A DNA stretch of 64,000 nt from Anaerolineaceae bacterium (GCA_030653365.1 JAURZL010000014.1:124001-188000); one strand, 5' to 3'. Positions 1 to 8,997 are shown, numbered from the stretch's first letter. Program-made: numbers and translations. The notes: a model not told the origin generated them from the sequence alone.

Positions 1-1164
1 GAAATCATGGTAGCTTCCACGCGTAGCTTTGATCAGTGGTTTGTCTACGAACATAATGGCAATCTGCGAGCCGGGGATTGGCCGCAACACAGTCCCGATT
101 CTGATACGAATGGTTATGCCTCGGGGTGCTTTAATCAGAATATTGCCGCTGGCGATATGAATAACGACGGTCTGGTTGAAATCATTGGCAGCAATGACAC
201 CCACTATACCGCTGCATTCTACCCCAATGGCAGTCAGGTGCCTGCCCACTCGATCTACGGTACCCTGCCGGGCGGACTGGCGAAACCCTGGAGCCGGGTC
301 GGCATGCATGTATCTCACTTAGTTGACTTACGCGGGTATGCAACTTGCGGTACTGACCACCGCCCAAATTTTGCTCATTCCCCACCCACACTCTCTGACC
401 TGGATAATGATGGAATGCTTGAGCTGGTGATTGTCGGCAATGTTTACAATTGCGGGACGAGCCCCTATACCGATTTATATGAGATGCCCTTTATCTTCAA
501 ACAGGACCGCACACGTTGGTCAAACCCCAGCTACAATTGGACCGACATTCCAGTCCCGGATGGATCCGCATCTCCACGCAGTGAAGATTATACCGTCATC
601 GAAAGCAGTCATCCTGTTCCGGTGGTGGCCGACCTGGATGGCGATGGCATCAAAGAAATCCTATATCCTTCCTATGACGGTCGTATGCATGCGTATTGGC
701 TGGATAAAACGGAACATGGTAACTGGCCATTTTCCGTGACCAAAAGTACTGAACCTTTTCTGCGCTTCGCTTCCCCACCGGTTATCGCCGATCTGGATAA
801 CAATGGCCAGGCGGAAGTGATCTTCGCTTCCTGGGTTCAAAAAGGCACCTCCCAGACTGGGTATCTACACATTCTCGATTATCTGGGTAACCCAATTCAT
901 GAAATTCAACTACCGGCTGCTTTTGGTTCGTCCACCTGGAATGGTGTGCTGGCTTCTCCAACGCTGGCAAATATTGATAGCGACCCCGACCTGGAGGTAG
1001 TGTTGACCAGCGCTCATTCCGGATTTCTGGCTTATGATCTGCCCGGCACAGCCAATGCGCGCGTTCTGTGGGCTACTGGCCGGGGGAATTTTTTGAGGTC
1101 AGGTTCCCCGATTATTCAGGTGGTATATGATCATTTTCACTATCTGCCATTGATTGAAAAATAG
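1..1164 (+). CDS. VCBS/FG-GAP repeat protein, 3' part only
   Basis: The reading frame is open from the first base, so the N-terminus lies outside the window and the ATG at position 7 is probably internal. The visible ~387 residues hold at least five FG-GAP/VCBS-type units, each centred on an Asp-rich calcium-binding loop (GDMNNDG, SDLDNDG, ADLDGDG, ADLDNNG) followed by hydrophobic strands. Such units build beta-propellers in secreted or surface proteins that bind polysaccharide, protein or cells. No catalytic domain is visible in this part. A strong hairpin terminator follows the stop codon. Function beyond an extracellular beta-propeller cannot be given. Confidence 0.85.
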   Translation, partial: EIMVASTRSFDQWFVYEHNGNLRAGDWPQHSPDSDTNGYASGCFNQNIAAGDMNNDGLVEIIGSNDTHYTAAFYPNGSQVPAHSIYGTLPGGLAKPWSRVGMHVSHLVDLRGYATCGTDHRPNFAHSPPTLSDLDNDGMLELVIVGNVYNCGTSPYTDLYEMPFIFKQDRTRWSNPSYNWTDIPVPDGSASPRSEDYTVIESSHPVPVVADLDGDGIKEILYPSYDGRMHAYWLDKTEHGNWPFSVTKSTEPFLRFASPPVIADLDNNGQAEVIFASWVQKGTSQTGYLHILDYLGNPIHEIQLPAAFGSSTWNGVLASPTLANIDSDPDLEVVLTSAHSGFLAYDLPGTANARVLWATGRGNFLRSGSPIIQVVYDHFHYLPLIEK

Positions 1165-1244
1165 GGAAGATAATTAGCTGATTGTCCGTCTGGCAAACAT
1201 GGAGAAAAGTGACAACATTGTACCGGGCCTTTCTGATGATTAAA

Positions 1245-1277
1245 TAAAAACAGGTGGGGTAAGCCACCTGTTTTTTA
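1245..1277. terminator. Bidirectional intrinsic terminator
   Basis: The stem CAGGTGG/CCACCTG (1251-1257 with 1264-1270) is extended by A/T pairs and has a T-run on both strands. It lies between convergent genes, so it can end the VCBS gene on + and the PadR operon on -. Confidence 0.85.
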
Positions 1278-1694
1278 TTACTCAAACTGTTTACGCAGTC
1301 GATGATTAATTCTGTGTAAGCGTTTCTTTAGTCGGAAGATACGCATTTCCAACATCCATTTTTCATGCATCAGATCACGCGGAGCTGTGAAGGGTTCCGG
1401 GTGCATGAAGAATCGGTATCGATTCTGTTCACCGATATCCCTGCTTGGCTGTGAAACGTGCTGGGATGGTCTCGCTCTGTGACGAAATCCTCTCCCCGGT
1501 ATACATTCCTCTGTATGCATTGGATGGCGACGTCCTCTTTGGTGAGAATCTTCCTGTGGAATGAGTTCCTCAACAGTGTTCATGCTGTGCCGATGTCGTC
1601 TTTCCCGGTGGGAAAATTCCTCACGGCTGCATGGTTCTGTGCGTCCCCGTAAATTACGGTTATGTATTCTATTTTTTGATCTTTCCATTCTCAA
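1278..1694 (-). CDS. Arg/His-rich small protein of the PadR operon
   Basis: This 138-residue protein is unusually rich in Arg, His and Glu. Its C-terminal ~35 residues form a basic amphipathic helix (FRLKKRLHRINHRLRKQFE), while the middle looks disordered and holds many His and two Cys, which could bind metal or nucleic acid. The TTG at 1694 is chosen because an AAAGG sequence lies about 10 bases upstream; an ATG two codons later is the alternative. It follows the 34-codon gene by two bases and the PadR gene, and ends at a terminator. I recognise no family. PadR regulators are often co-transcribed with their small targets, so a role in the same response is an inference. Confidence 0.55.
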   Translation of the reverse strand: MRMERSKNRIHNRNLRGRTEPCSREEFSHRERRHRHSMNTVEELIPQEDSHQRGRRHPMHTEECIPGRGFRHRARPSQHVSQPSRDIGEQNRYRFFMHPEPFTAPRDLMHEKWMLEMRIFRLKKRLHRINHRLRKQFE

Positions 1695-1696
1695 TT

Positions 1697-1801
1697 TTAT
1701 TTTTCCTTTATTACTATCTTTCTCACGACTTGATCACCCTTATGGGTCTCGCTTTTGCTGGTAATATGGTCGTTCATATTACCTAATTCGATGGTAAACA
1801 T
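1697..1801 (-). CDS. Small 34-residue protein in PadR operon
   Basis: An ATG at 1801 is preceded by an almost ideal ribosome-binding site (AAGGAGGGACAGCG) and opens 34 codons ending in TAA two bases before the TTG of the next gene. The product starts MFTIELGNMNDHI and ends VVRKIVIKEK; it is hydrophilic with no membrane segment. Position, ribosome-binding site and tight spacing support translation, perhaps coupled to the Arg/His-rich gene downstream. No family is recognised. Confidence 0.5.
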   Translation of the reverse strand: MFTIELGNMNDHITSKSETHKGDQVVRKIVIKEK

Positions 1802-1825
1802 CGCTGTCCCTCCTTATTCAATTAA

Positions 1826-2197
1826 TTAATTCTTGAGCATCTCCTGGATGCTATCCTGTGCCTTGACCAATTCTTCCCGCCATGTCAACAAAGCTGCTTC
1901 ACCGATGCGGGTAAGGTTATAAAGTCTACGCGGTGGACCCTGGTTGTTATCAGTATCCCATTCGGAATGGATCCATTCAAGTTCTTCCATTTGACGCAGG
2001 GTTCGATAGACGACACTTGGGTGCAGCGACTCGAGCCCCAGAGATTCCAGGTCAGCTAGCAGCGAATATCCATGCCGTGGGGATTGGGAGATCAGGGTCA
2101 GCAGTGCGGGTTCGACGAGTGCAACCTTTAAAGGCGTTCGTCGTTTTTCACGTCTGTGACCATTTTCCATTCCCCATCCTCTTTTGTGTCTTGGCAT
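1826..2197 (-). CDS. PadR-family transcriptional regulator
   Basis: The 123-residue protein has the PadR winged-helix fold: a helix-turn-helix with the family signature HGYSLLADLE, a segment reading HPSVVYRTLRQMEE (recognition helix), a wing with GPPRRLYNLT, and a C-terminal dimerisation helix. The ATG at 2197 is preferred over one at 2233 because it has a GAGG ribosome-binding site six bases upstream and because a good promoter would start transcription near 2217. PadR proteins are usually repressors responding to small molecules. Here it heads an operon with two small unknown genes, and probably autoregulates. The effector is unknown. Confidence 0.9.
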   Translation of the reverse strand: MPRHKRGWGMENGHRREKRRTPLKVALVEPALLTLISQSPRHGYSLLADLESLGLESLHPSVVYRTLRQMEELEWIHSEWDTDNNQGPPRRLYNLTRIGEAALLTWREELVKAQDSIQEMLKN

Positions 2198-2223
2198 TTT
2201 TAACCTCTTTCTCAAGTCTTCAT

Positions 2224-2252
2224 ATTTTATCATTCTATTCTATATTTGTCAA
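2224..2252 (-). promoter_or_regulatory. Sigma-70-type promoter of the PadR operon
   Basis: On the minus strand TTGACA (2252-2247) is followed after exactly 17 bases by TAAAAT (2229-2224). Transcription would start near 2217, just ahead of the ribosome-binding site of the start codon at 2197. Confidence 0.7.
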
Positions 2253-2369
2253 TAGTGTTTATAGGACTAGTATAATATAGAATATTCTGGTTAATCGCTT
2301 ATTAGCAATTTCTTCTCCCTTTAGGCTTTAGGCTTTTCCCTTTCCCCTATTCTCCCCTATACTTAACCC

Positions 2370-2915
2370 ATGAACACTTACATCGCCCTTTTTCGCGGTA
2401 TCAACGTTGGTGGAAAAAACACTCTTAAAATGAAGGACTTGGTCAGTCTAATGGAAGCACTCGGTGCCAAGAATGTCCAGACCTACATCCAAAGCGGGAA
2501 CGCCATATTTCAGTCATTGAAAGAGCACACACAGCTCTCCGAACAGATCAGCCTGGCCATCCAACAACACTATGGATTTGCCCCGAATGTCCTGGTACTG
2601 GATCAGGCAGAATTCGAGAAAGCTATGGCTGAGAACCCCTTTCCGGAAGGCATGTCCAACCCTAGGTCCCTGCACCTTGGATTTCTGGCTCGTCCCCCTG
2701 GACAACCCAAACTGGAAGAGTTGGATCGTCTCAAAAGTGAGAGTGAACAATATCATCTGACAGACAGAGTCTTTTATCTGTATGCTCCAGAGGGGATTGG
2801 AAGGTCAAAATTGGCAGCAAATAGTGAGAGATTATTAGGCGTTCCCATGACAGATCGTAATTGGAACACGGTTATGAAAATTTTACAGCTGATTGAATCG
2901 AAGGAGAAACAATGA
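2370..2915 (+). CDS. DUF1697 domain protein
   Basis: The 181-residue product matches DUF1697 along its length: the N-terminal signature YIALFRGINVGGKN, then LKMKDLVSLMEALG and YIQSGNAIF, and a C-terminal segment with GRSKLA and RNWNTVMKILQL. The family is common in soil and anaerobic bacteria, about 180 residues long, and has no established function. It lacks a signal peptide and is probably cytoplasmic. The stop codon overlaps the start of the nitroreductase gene (ATGA), so the two are very likely translated together. Confidence 0.85.
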   Translation: MNTYIALFRGINVGGKNTLKMKDLVSLMEALGAKNVQTYIQSGNAIFQSLKEHTQLSEQISLAIQQHYGFAPNVLVLDQAEFEKAMAENPFPEGMSNPRSLHLGFLARPPGQPKLEELDRLKSESEQYHLTDRVFYLYAPEGIGRSKLAANSERLLGVPMTDRNWNTVMKILQLIESKEKQ

Positions 2916-3766
2916 ACTTTTACGAACTCATCATGAAACGGCGCTCAGTACGAAATTTCAATGATCAACCCATCCCGGTGGAGCTTGTTGAAAAGCTACT
3001 GGATGCCGCCAACAACGCCCCTTCCGGTGGAAATATTCAACCACTTTCCATCATCCTCGTACAGGAAAGTGAAAACAAAGAAAAACTGGCGGAGATTGTA
3101 GGCAACCAACCCTGGGTCAAGAATGCTCCGCTTTCCATGGTCTTCTGCCTGGATTACAACTGCGTCAAACGCTGGGCGGTCATGAGTGGTACCGAATTCA
3201 AAGGGGATCAGGCGTTCTCGCATTTCCTGATTTCTTATGCGGATGTAATCTGCGCTGCCCAATCGGTGGTGCTGCTGGCTGAAAGCCTGGGGTTGGGATC
3301 CGTATATGTCGGAACAATCCAATCCTGCATGGACCAGGCGCGGCAACTGTTAGACATCCCGGAGTATGTGCTGCCAATCATGGTGCTTTCGCTTGGGTAT
3401 CCCAAATCCATTCCCCATACCATCCCCAAGCTGAAACGTGAGGTGATTGTCCATCACGAACAATACCAGGTCCGCAGTGATGAAGAGATCCTGCAGGCAT
3501 TTGATCAAAAATATGGTGATTTCAGCATCAAAGCTGAAGAATATCTGGAGAAAGCCTTCATCGAAACCATCGAAGCAGACAAACAGGGGGCAGATGGATG
3601 GACCGAATGGGCAGTCTCAGCGATGACCAAACTGGAGATTCGCAATAACGCTGAATTCCTCTTCAAGCTCCGCTACCCGAATGATGTGATGGTGAAGATG
3701 AACAAACACCTGATAGAGTCATTCAAAAACGCCGGCTTTGATTTCTTCTTGGAGCAGAATTCCTGA
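2912..3766 (+). CDS. Nitroreductase-family flavoprotein
   Basis: This cytoplasmic protein (284 residues) belongs to the FMN-dependent nitroreductase family, which reduces nitro compounds, quinones or other acceptors with NAD(P)H. The N-terminal FMN-phosphate signature RRSVRNF (residues 10-16) and NNAPSGGNIQP (34-44) are present, as is the segment AESLGLGSVYVG near residue 125. The catalytic domain ends near residue 180; the remaining ~100 residues form an extra C-terminal extension, so the protein is longer than the usual ~200. The start overlaps the DUF1697 stop. The substrate cannot be told from sequence. Confidence 0.85.
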   Translation: MNFYELIMKRRSVRNFNDQPIPVELVEKLLDAANNAPSGGNIQPLSIILVQESENKEKLAEIVGNQPWVKNAPLSMVFCLDYNCVKRWAVMSGTEFKGDQAFSHFLISYADVICAAQSVVLLAESLGLGSVYVGTIQSCMDQARQLLDIPEYVLPIMVLSLGYPKSIPHTIPKLKREVIVHHEQYQVRSDEEILQAFDQKYGDFSIKAEEYLEKAFIETIEADKQGADGWTEWAVSAMTKLEIRNNAEFLFKLRYPNDVMVKMNKHLIESFKNAGFDFFLEQNS

Positions 3767-4039
3767 TCTAAAATAATTTTTTTTCACATTTAATAAAAAC
3801 TCCATACCTCCCAAATTCACCTCAGGATGGATTTTCATTTTTCGCATTTAGCCTTTAGGCTTTCGCCTTTCTTTTTGCCTTTTGGCTTTTGGCTTTAAAC
3901 TATCCCACCTTACATATTTGTTAATTCAATAATTAGGCGTTTTATCGTATCGATTCATAAGCTTAGGCGTCTTAAAAGGTAAATCGATCCCAATCAATCT
4001 CAATCCGTAATACATAAGACAAAAAGAAAGAGAGATCCA

Positions 4040-4879
4040 ATGAAAATTTTGACCATTGCAACAATTCTAGTAATGTTGTTGGGAGGTGGAATATCTACCG
4101 TCGCAGCCCAGACTAGCTTACCAGGCGATGCGCTATATCCGGTAAAAGGACTGGTGGAAGATATCGAATTAGGGCTGGCTACCAATCCTGATATAAAGTT
4201 TGAAATCGCCTCTCAGCTGGCTTACAAACGTTTTACGGAAATCCAGGCGTTAATTGAAAAAGGCGAGCCGGTTACCGAACCTTATCTCTTTGAATGGCAA
4301 ATGCAACTATGCACAGCTTTACAATACGCTCTTCAATCCGGTGATCCTTCAGGCAACTTAATGATGGTTCAGCAAATGCTGCAACAACAAACGATCCAGG
4401 CAAACAAAGGTGAACAGACCGGGGAACCCATCATGAATCTCTTTAAAAACACCCTGCAAAATCAGGTGAAGCTGGTGGGTGCAGGCATCGAAGAACCAGA
4501 CAAGTTAGCCAGTGAGCTGAAATATATGGTGAACTATCAAAAGCAAAATGGGAAAGATGCACTGGAAGAAACCTGGGAAACCCTCTATATGGCGGAAGCA
4601 CAAATTGACAACCAGGATACCAGCGGTGAAATTCTGGATGACTATCAGTGGATGTACATGAAGGGCAAGATTGATGATGAGGAAGATGATGGCAGCCAGG
4701 ACGGCGATAACAATCATCAAAATGGCGGCAGCCAGGGCGACAATGACACTGGTGATGGCAATGATAGCAGCGGTGGCGATAATGGTGGCAGTGGCGGAAA
4801 CGGCGGTGGTAATGGTGGCGGCAACGGCGGAGGGGGCGGTAGCGGCGGTGGAGGCGGAGGTGGTGGAGGTGGTGGATAA
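4040..4879 (+). CDS. Exported DUF5667-type protein with glycine-rich tail
   Basis: A signal peptide covers residues 1-23 with cleavage near VAAQ. It is followed by the motif LPGDALYPVK, which opens DUF5667 domains found in exported and anti-sigma-like actinobacterial and Chloroflexota proteins. Residues ~30-200 are helical. The last ~65 residues change abruptly: an Asp/Glu stretch, then a low-complexity tail of Gly, Asn, Ser and Asp ending in eleven Gly in a row. An ATG with AAAGAGAGA upstream supports the start. It is a monocistronic unit between terminators. A surface or envelope location is likely; function is unknown. Confidence 0.75.
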   Translation: MKILTIATILVMLLGGGISTVAAQTSLPGDALYPVKGLVEDIELGLATNPDIKFEIASQLAYKRFTEIQALIEKGEPVTEPYLFEWQMQLCTALQYALQSGDPSGNLMMVQQMLQQQTIQANKGEQTGEPIMNLFKNTLQNQVKLVGAGIEEPDKLASELKYMVNYQKQNGKDALEETWETLYMAEAQIDNQDTSGEILDDYQWMYMKGKIDDEEDDGSQDGDNNHQNGGSQGDNDTGDGNDSSGGDNGGSGGNGGGNGGGNGGGGGSGGGGGGGGGGG

Positions 4880-4952
4880 CATCCATAAGATCCCACTTCT
4901 TTCGGAGTTTCCGAACCACAATCCACTTGATTGAACAGCAATGACAAGCACA

Positions 4953-4990
4953 AAAGGAGACAAATTTTCATAATTTTGTCTCCTTTATTT
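4953..4990. terminator. Intrinsic terminator after DUF5667-type gene
   Basis: Perfect 12-bp stem AAAGGAGACAAA/TTTGTCTCCTTT (4953-4964 with 4975-4986), ending in a T-rich run. It lies 74 bases after the stop codon. Confidence 0.85.
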
Positions 4991-5074
4991 TCATAATGAT
5001 CTTTTTCATAATCCAATATCCGTGCTGGTTCCTGTATAATAAATCTTGTCGTCCTCGGAAAAAAGGATATCAGC

Positions 5075-5530
5075 ATGCAAACTTACAAACACAAACAGAA
5101 CGGTTCGTTCATTTTATTTGCTCTGAGCCTGGGGGTATTGATGACCGTTTGGATTCTATTTAAAGTTTTTCCCAGACCTGGCACCATCATCACGGCGATC
5201 ATTATGGTGGTTCTCTTAATCTGCATTGTGTTATTCTGGTCACTCACAGTTGAATTAACAACAGATCACCTCTCCGTAAAACTTGGTTTGGGTATCATTC
5301 ACAAAGAAATCCGTTACGAAGATATCCGTGAGGCGCGCGTTGTCAAAAATCCTTTGTATTACGGCTGGGGAATCCGATGGATCCCGCGCGGCTACATGTA
5401 CAACGTCTCTGGTTTTGGTGCAGTAGAGTTGGAATTCACTGATAACCAGCGATTCCGGATCGGTAGTGATGAGCCAGAAAAATTGTTATTTGCGATTCAA
5501 AATAAGCTACATCAGAAAGTGGAAAATTGA
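5075..5530 (+). CDS. Small membrane protein with PH-like domain
   Basis: The 151-residue product starts with two hydrophobic helices (about residues 12-31 and 37-58), followed by a cytoplasmic domain of about 90 residues rich in beta strands. The segments VELTTDHLSVKLG, YEDIREARVVKNP and FRIGSDEPEKL match the bacterial PH-like (YdbS/YvdB-type) pattern. Proteins of this shape are usually of unknown function. Its 3' end overlaps the convergent radical SAM gene by 19 bases. Confidence 0.7.
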   Translation: MQTYKHKQNGSFILFALSLGVLMTVWILFKVFPRPGTIITAIIMVVLLICIVLFWSLTVELTTDHLSVKLGLGIIHKEIRYEDIREARVVKNPLYYGWGIRWIPRGYMYNVSGFGAVELEFTDNQRFRIGSDEPEKLLFAIQNKLHQKVEN

Positions 5531-6270
5531 CGGGCGAGAAAACATTCAATCCCCCACCGCTTAAAGGCTAGCCGCAGCGTTTGTTCTACCAGATCAAAAA
5601 ACCCATCGGTATTCTTGTCTTCCATCTTATACTTGCGATAGACCCAATACGCATGATGGTAATTCATGCGATCCAGGATCACATAATCGACCTTGCCTGC
5701 CAGCAAATCCGGTAGGTCTTCACTGCCAGGCAGTAGCGGTGCCAGCATCGCAAACGTTCGAATCCCAGCTTTGTGCAATTCATCCAGCGTGTGTACTCGA
5801 TCCGCTATTGTTGGTGCTGATGGTTCAAACTTGTATCGGACGCTGTCATCTGATGTGGTGATGCTCAACCCCACCTCGAAATTCTCACCCTTTTGCAGAA
5901 TATCTAGATCGCGTAGAACCAGGGAAGAACGCGTCTGAACAGTCACCGGCCAATGATGCTCAGCCAGTATCTGCAGGCAGCCACGGGTAAGCTGATACTT
6001 TATCTCCAATGGCTGGTATGGATCACACACCCCGCTGATCCAGACTCTGCCCGGTTTATTCTTCACGATTTCTTTCTCTAACAACATTACCGCATTTACC
6101 TTCACATCCACAAATTGACCCCATGGCTCGCGATGCCCCGTGAAACGTTTCATGAATACGGCATAGCAATAGGTGCATTTGTGCTGGCATCCGACATAAG
6201 GATTGATCACATATGGAAAAATTTTTGATCCAGAGAGAATCGTTTTTGACTGGATTTCTTTTATATACAT
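5512..6270 (-). CDS. Radical SAM protein, SplB-like
   Basis: The 252-residue protein carries the [4Fe-4S] cluster motif CX3CX2C at Cys28, Cys32 and Cys35 (CQHKCTYC), preceded by NPYVGC. It also has ISGVCDPYQPLE and a segment RDLDILQ, which are typical of the SPL/Rv2578c-like radical SAM group (COG1533) related to spore photoproduct lyase. Members cleave S-adenosylmethionine to a 5'-deoxyadenosyl radical; the substrate of this subgroup is mostly unknown, and DNA repair is only a suggestion by homology. It is a single gene converging on the PH-like gene. Confidence 0.85.
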   Translation of the reverse strand: MYIKEIQSKTILSGSKIFPYVINPYVGCQHKCTYCYAVFMKRFTGHREPWGQFVDVKVNAVMLLEKEIVKNKPGRVWISGVCDPYQPLEIKYQLTRGCLQILAEHHWPVTVQTRSSLVLRDLDILQKGENFEVGLSITTSDDSVRYKFEPSAPTIADRVHTLDELHKAGIRTFAMLAPLLPGSEDLPDLLAGKVDYVILDRMNYHHAYWVYRKYKMEDKNTDGFFDLVEQTLRLAFKRWGIECFLARQFSTF

Positions 6271-6910
6271 GGGTTAATTATAAGTCCATCGTTGATTGGA
6301 ATAAATCATAGGCGGGTTGTTTCCCAATCCCAATCACCCAAATCTTACAGAAGTGGCTCAATAGAAGGTTTTACCGTTGCACAGCCCAAACAACTCTGCT
6401 ATACTTTATATGGGATATTAAGAAATTTTCCGGTTCACCTTGATCGACCTGGGATGAAACACCCAGGCCTGAAATTCTGGTCAAAGTCATGAAGAAGTAG
6501 GACGTTTCCACCGCCCCACTTGTACCGATCCCGTTTTTCAAGACTTTCAAATTTTGTTCCGACCGGCATTAGGTATCGATCTAACTCTTCGCAAACAAGT
6601 AATTGATTTATGGTTTTGGTACCACTTGTAGCGATAGTTTCTTCCCTCCCTTTATTAACCGTTTGGAACTTTTCGTTTTATATAAACAATTGGTTTCCAT
6701 CGGACATGCATTCACAATCTGGGCAATTTATCCTAAAAGTGAGTGCAAATTTCTGAATAGGAAAAAATAATATGGATTTACACCAGCCAATGAATTCAAC
6801 ATCATTTGTCTGGTCATAAAAAGTAAACCACCCTTCGCTATGGTCATTCGGCAGGTCCTTGCGACCTCTATCAATCAAAGTACATTCAAAAAAATTTTAT
6901 AGGAGAAAAA
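6271..6910. other. 640-bp gap without a convincing gene
   Basis: Divergent region between the radical SAM gene and hflK. Only short open frames of about 66 codons without good starts or family resemblance are present on either strand. It must contain the promoters of both flanking genes, but I cannot place them. A GGAGAAAA ribosome-binding site precedes hflK. Confidence 0.5.
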
Positions 6911-7954
6911 ATGATAAGACAAAATAAACCGATCGAACCTGGAGGCAATCCTTTCCTTAATCCGGATCAACTCTCCAGGTTATTACGGTCACGGCGCCTG
7001 TTTTGGATCCTTGTGATCGCAGTGGTGATTCTATGGCTGCTCTCTGGAATTTACATGGTTGGTCCTGGTGAGCGTGGTATTGTGCTCACATTTGGCAAAT
7101 TAACCAGTCAAAGCGAATCCGGATTACACTACCGCCTGCCAGCACCGATCCAATCCAACTATGTGGTGGATGTTGCGCGGGTACGTACAGCCGAGATTGG
7201 TTACCGCACTGAAGGGAATGAGCAAAGAGTGATGCTTGAAGAGGCACAAATGCTTACCGGTGACGAGAATATGGTCGTCGTTCAACTCTTCATCCAATAT
7301 TTGGTGTCTGACCCGGTGCTATTTCTATTTCATGTACGCGATGCTGAAACAGTGCTCAAATCCTCTGCAGAGATTGCCTTGCGATCCACTGTGGGTCAAA
7401 ACACGATTGACTTCACGATGACAGAAGGACGTGTACAGGCACAGGATCAGGTAAAAACCCAATTGCAGGCTTTGCTTGACCAGTACCAGACAGGTTTACT
7501 CGTCACGGAAGCCCGACTATTGGCCGTCGACCCGCCTGCTGAAGTGCGTGATGCGTTTCATGATGTGGTTCGTGCTTTTGAAGACCGCGAACGCCTGGTG
7601 AAGGAATCTGAGGGGTATGCTGAGCAGGTTGTCCCAGCAGCACGTGGTGAAGCAGCCCAGATGGTGCTGGAGGCAGAAGCCTATCGCGAACAACGTTTGA
7701 TCCGAGCCGAGGGCGATGCAGCCCGATTCCTGGCTTTGTTGGCTGAATATCTAAAAGCTCCGGAGGTGATGCGTGAACGGTTGTATCTCGAAAGCATCGA
7801 ACGTGTCCTTTCAGATGCGACTCTCTTCGTTTTGGAATCCGGACAAAGTGGCGTTTTACCGTTCTTACCCCTGACCGACATGAATACCACAGTCGCACCA
7901 GAGATCGAGCCTGTCCAACCCACCGAACAAATCGAACCAACCCCGGTCCCCTAA
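6911..7954 (+). CDS. hflK: HflK-like SPFH/prohibitin protein
   Basis: A 347-residue membrane-anchored SPFH protein. A cytoplasmic leader of ~30 residues with NPFLNPDQ is followed by one transmembrane helix (about 31-51), then the band-7 domain starting VGPGERGIVLTFGK and a long helix rich in Ala, Glu and Arg (about 230-280). It ends in a Pro/Thr/Glu tail. HflK and HflC form a large cage that surrounds FtsH protease and modulates its access to membrane substrates. The paired hflC follows after 34 bases, the standard arrangement; no ftsH lies nearby. Confidence 0.9.
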   Translation: MIRQNKPIEPGGNPFLNPDQLSRLLRSRRLFWILVIAVVILWLLSGIYMVGPGERGIVLTFGKLTSQSESGLHYRLPAPIQSNYVVDVARVRTAEIGYRTEGNEQRVMLEEAQMLTGDENMVVVQLFIQYLVSDPVLFLFHVRDAETVLKSSAEIALRSTVGQNTIDFTMTEGRVQAQDQVKTQLQALLDQYQTGLLVTEARLLAVDPPAEVRDAFHDVVRAFEDRERLVKESEGYAEQVVPAARGEAAQMVLEAEAYREQRLIRAEGDAARFLALLAEYLKAPEVMRERLYLESIERVLSDATLFVLESGQSGVLPFLPLTDMNTTVAPEIEPVQPTEQIEPTPVP

Positions 7955-7988
7955 TGGACAGGTATTCTGTAAATAAAGGAGAAAAAAT

Positions 7989-8861
7989 ATGAAAAAAACC
8001 ATTATCTTCGGGATATTACTGCTCTTGGTCGTGGCTGGCGTCAACTCAGCATATATCATTAACGAAGGTGAGCAGGGATTGGTGTTTCAGTTTGGTGAAC
8101 CAATGCGCGAAGTACGCGATCCTGGCCTATATTTCAAATTGCCTTTTGTCCAGGACTTAGTCCTTCTGGAAAAACGTGTTCTGGGGACAGAACCTCTCAG
8201 TGCGGAGTATTTGACCCTGGACAAGAAACGTCTGCTGGTAGATCACGTCTCTCGCTGGCAGATCACTGATCCCCTGTTGTTTTACCGTACTGTGCAGAGC
8301 GAAACTGGCGCGAAAGCCAGATTGGATCAAGTCATCGCTGGTCGGTTGAGAGAAGAAATCGCCAAGCACAATTTTATTGATGTCATTCGCGAGAGTCGCG
8401 AGTCAATTATGACCACTGTCACAGATGGTGCACAGGATGCTGCCAAATCATTTGGTATCACACTGATGGATGTGCGTATTTTACGCGTTGATCTGCCATC
8501 CGAAGTGCAGGCGAGTGTCTTTTCCCGTATGCAAGCGGAACGTGAGCGAATTGCCAAGCGTTACCGTGCGGAAGGTGAGGAGAAGGCATTAGAAATTCGT
8601 GCTGAAGCTGAAAAAGAACGTGAGATTACCCTAGCCGAAGCATATTCAACGAGTCAAGTATTACGTGGTGAAGGCGATGCGCAGGCTGCGTTGGTGACCG
8701 CAAATGCATTTGGGCAAAATATTGAGTTCTACAGTCTGGTGCGGCGGTTGCAGGTATATGAGTTGATACTGGGTGAGGGTTCAACTATCATTTTGCCCCC
8801 GAGCTCAGATCTGTTGCGCTACCTGGAATCACCGACTTTTGTTCCAGAACCAACGAATTAA
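7989..8861 (+). CDS. hflC: HflC-like SPFH/prohibitin protein
   Basis: The 290-residue protein begins with a single membrane helix (4-22) and continues with the SPFH domain (NEGEQGLVFQFGEP, DPGLYFKLPF, LTLDKKRLLVD). It has the HflC-type motif RVDLPSEVQASVFSRMQAER followed by the coiled-coil AEGEEKALEIRAEAEKER. It is the expected partner of the upstream hflK in the FtsH-regulating complex on the outer face of the cytoplasmic membrane. A GGAGAAAAA site precedes the ATG. A strong hairpin terminator ends the operon. Confidence 0.92.
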   Translation: MKKTIIFGILLLLVVAGVNSAYIINEGEQGLVFQFGEPMREVRDPGLYFKLPFVQDLVLLEKRVLGTEPLSAEYLTLDKKRLLVDHVSRWQITDPLLFYRTVQSETGAKARLDQVIAGRLREEIAKHNFIDVIRESRESIMTTVTDGAQDAAKSFGITLMDVRILRVDLPSEVQASVFSRMQAERERIAKRYRAEGEEKALEIRAEAEKEREITLAEAYSTSQVLRGEGDAQAALVTANAFGQNIEFYSLVRRLQVYELILGEGSTIILPPSSDLLRYLESPTFVPEPTN

Positions 8862-8919
8862 TGCCGGAACCTGTCCTCTCTTAAAGAGTGACGTGGACAA
8901 GTGTGTATTTCAAATATGA

Positions 8920-8957
8920 AAAGAAATTGGGTGAAAGATTTTCACCCAATTTCTTTT
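8920..8957. terminator. Bidirectional intrinsic terminator
   Basis: A 17-bp perfect stem (8920-8936 with 8940-8956; core ATTGGGTGAAA/TTTCACCCAAT) with a three-base loop and T-runs on both strands. It separates the convergent hflKC operon and the glucan synthase operon. Confidence 0.9.
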
Positions 8958-8997
8958 TAAAAACCATTAAGGTCAGGTTCCTGACTCAATGAAAAAA

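Noticed and set aside
4443-5076. Several minus-strand open frames rich in His or Pro opposite the Gly-rich tail
   Set aside because: They arise from the low-complexity GGC/GGT repeat read in other frames.
6292-6878. Two 66-codon open frames in the gap before hflK
   Set aside because: Weak starts, no recognised motif; a CPDC pair in one of them is not enough.
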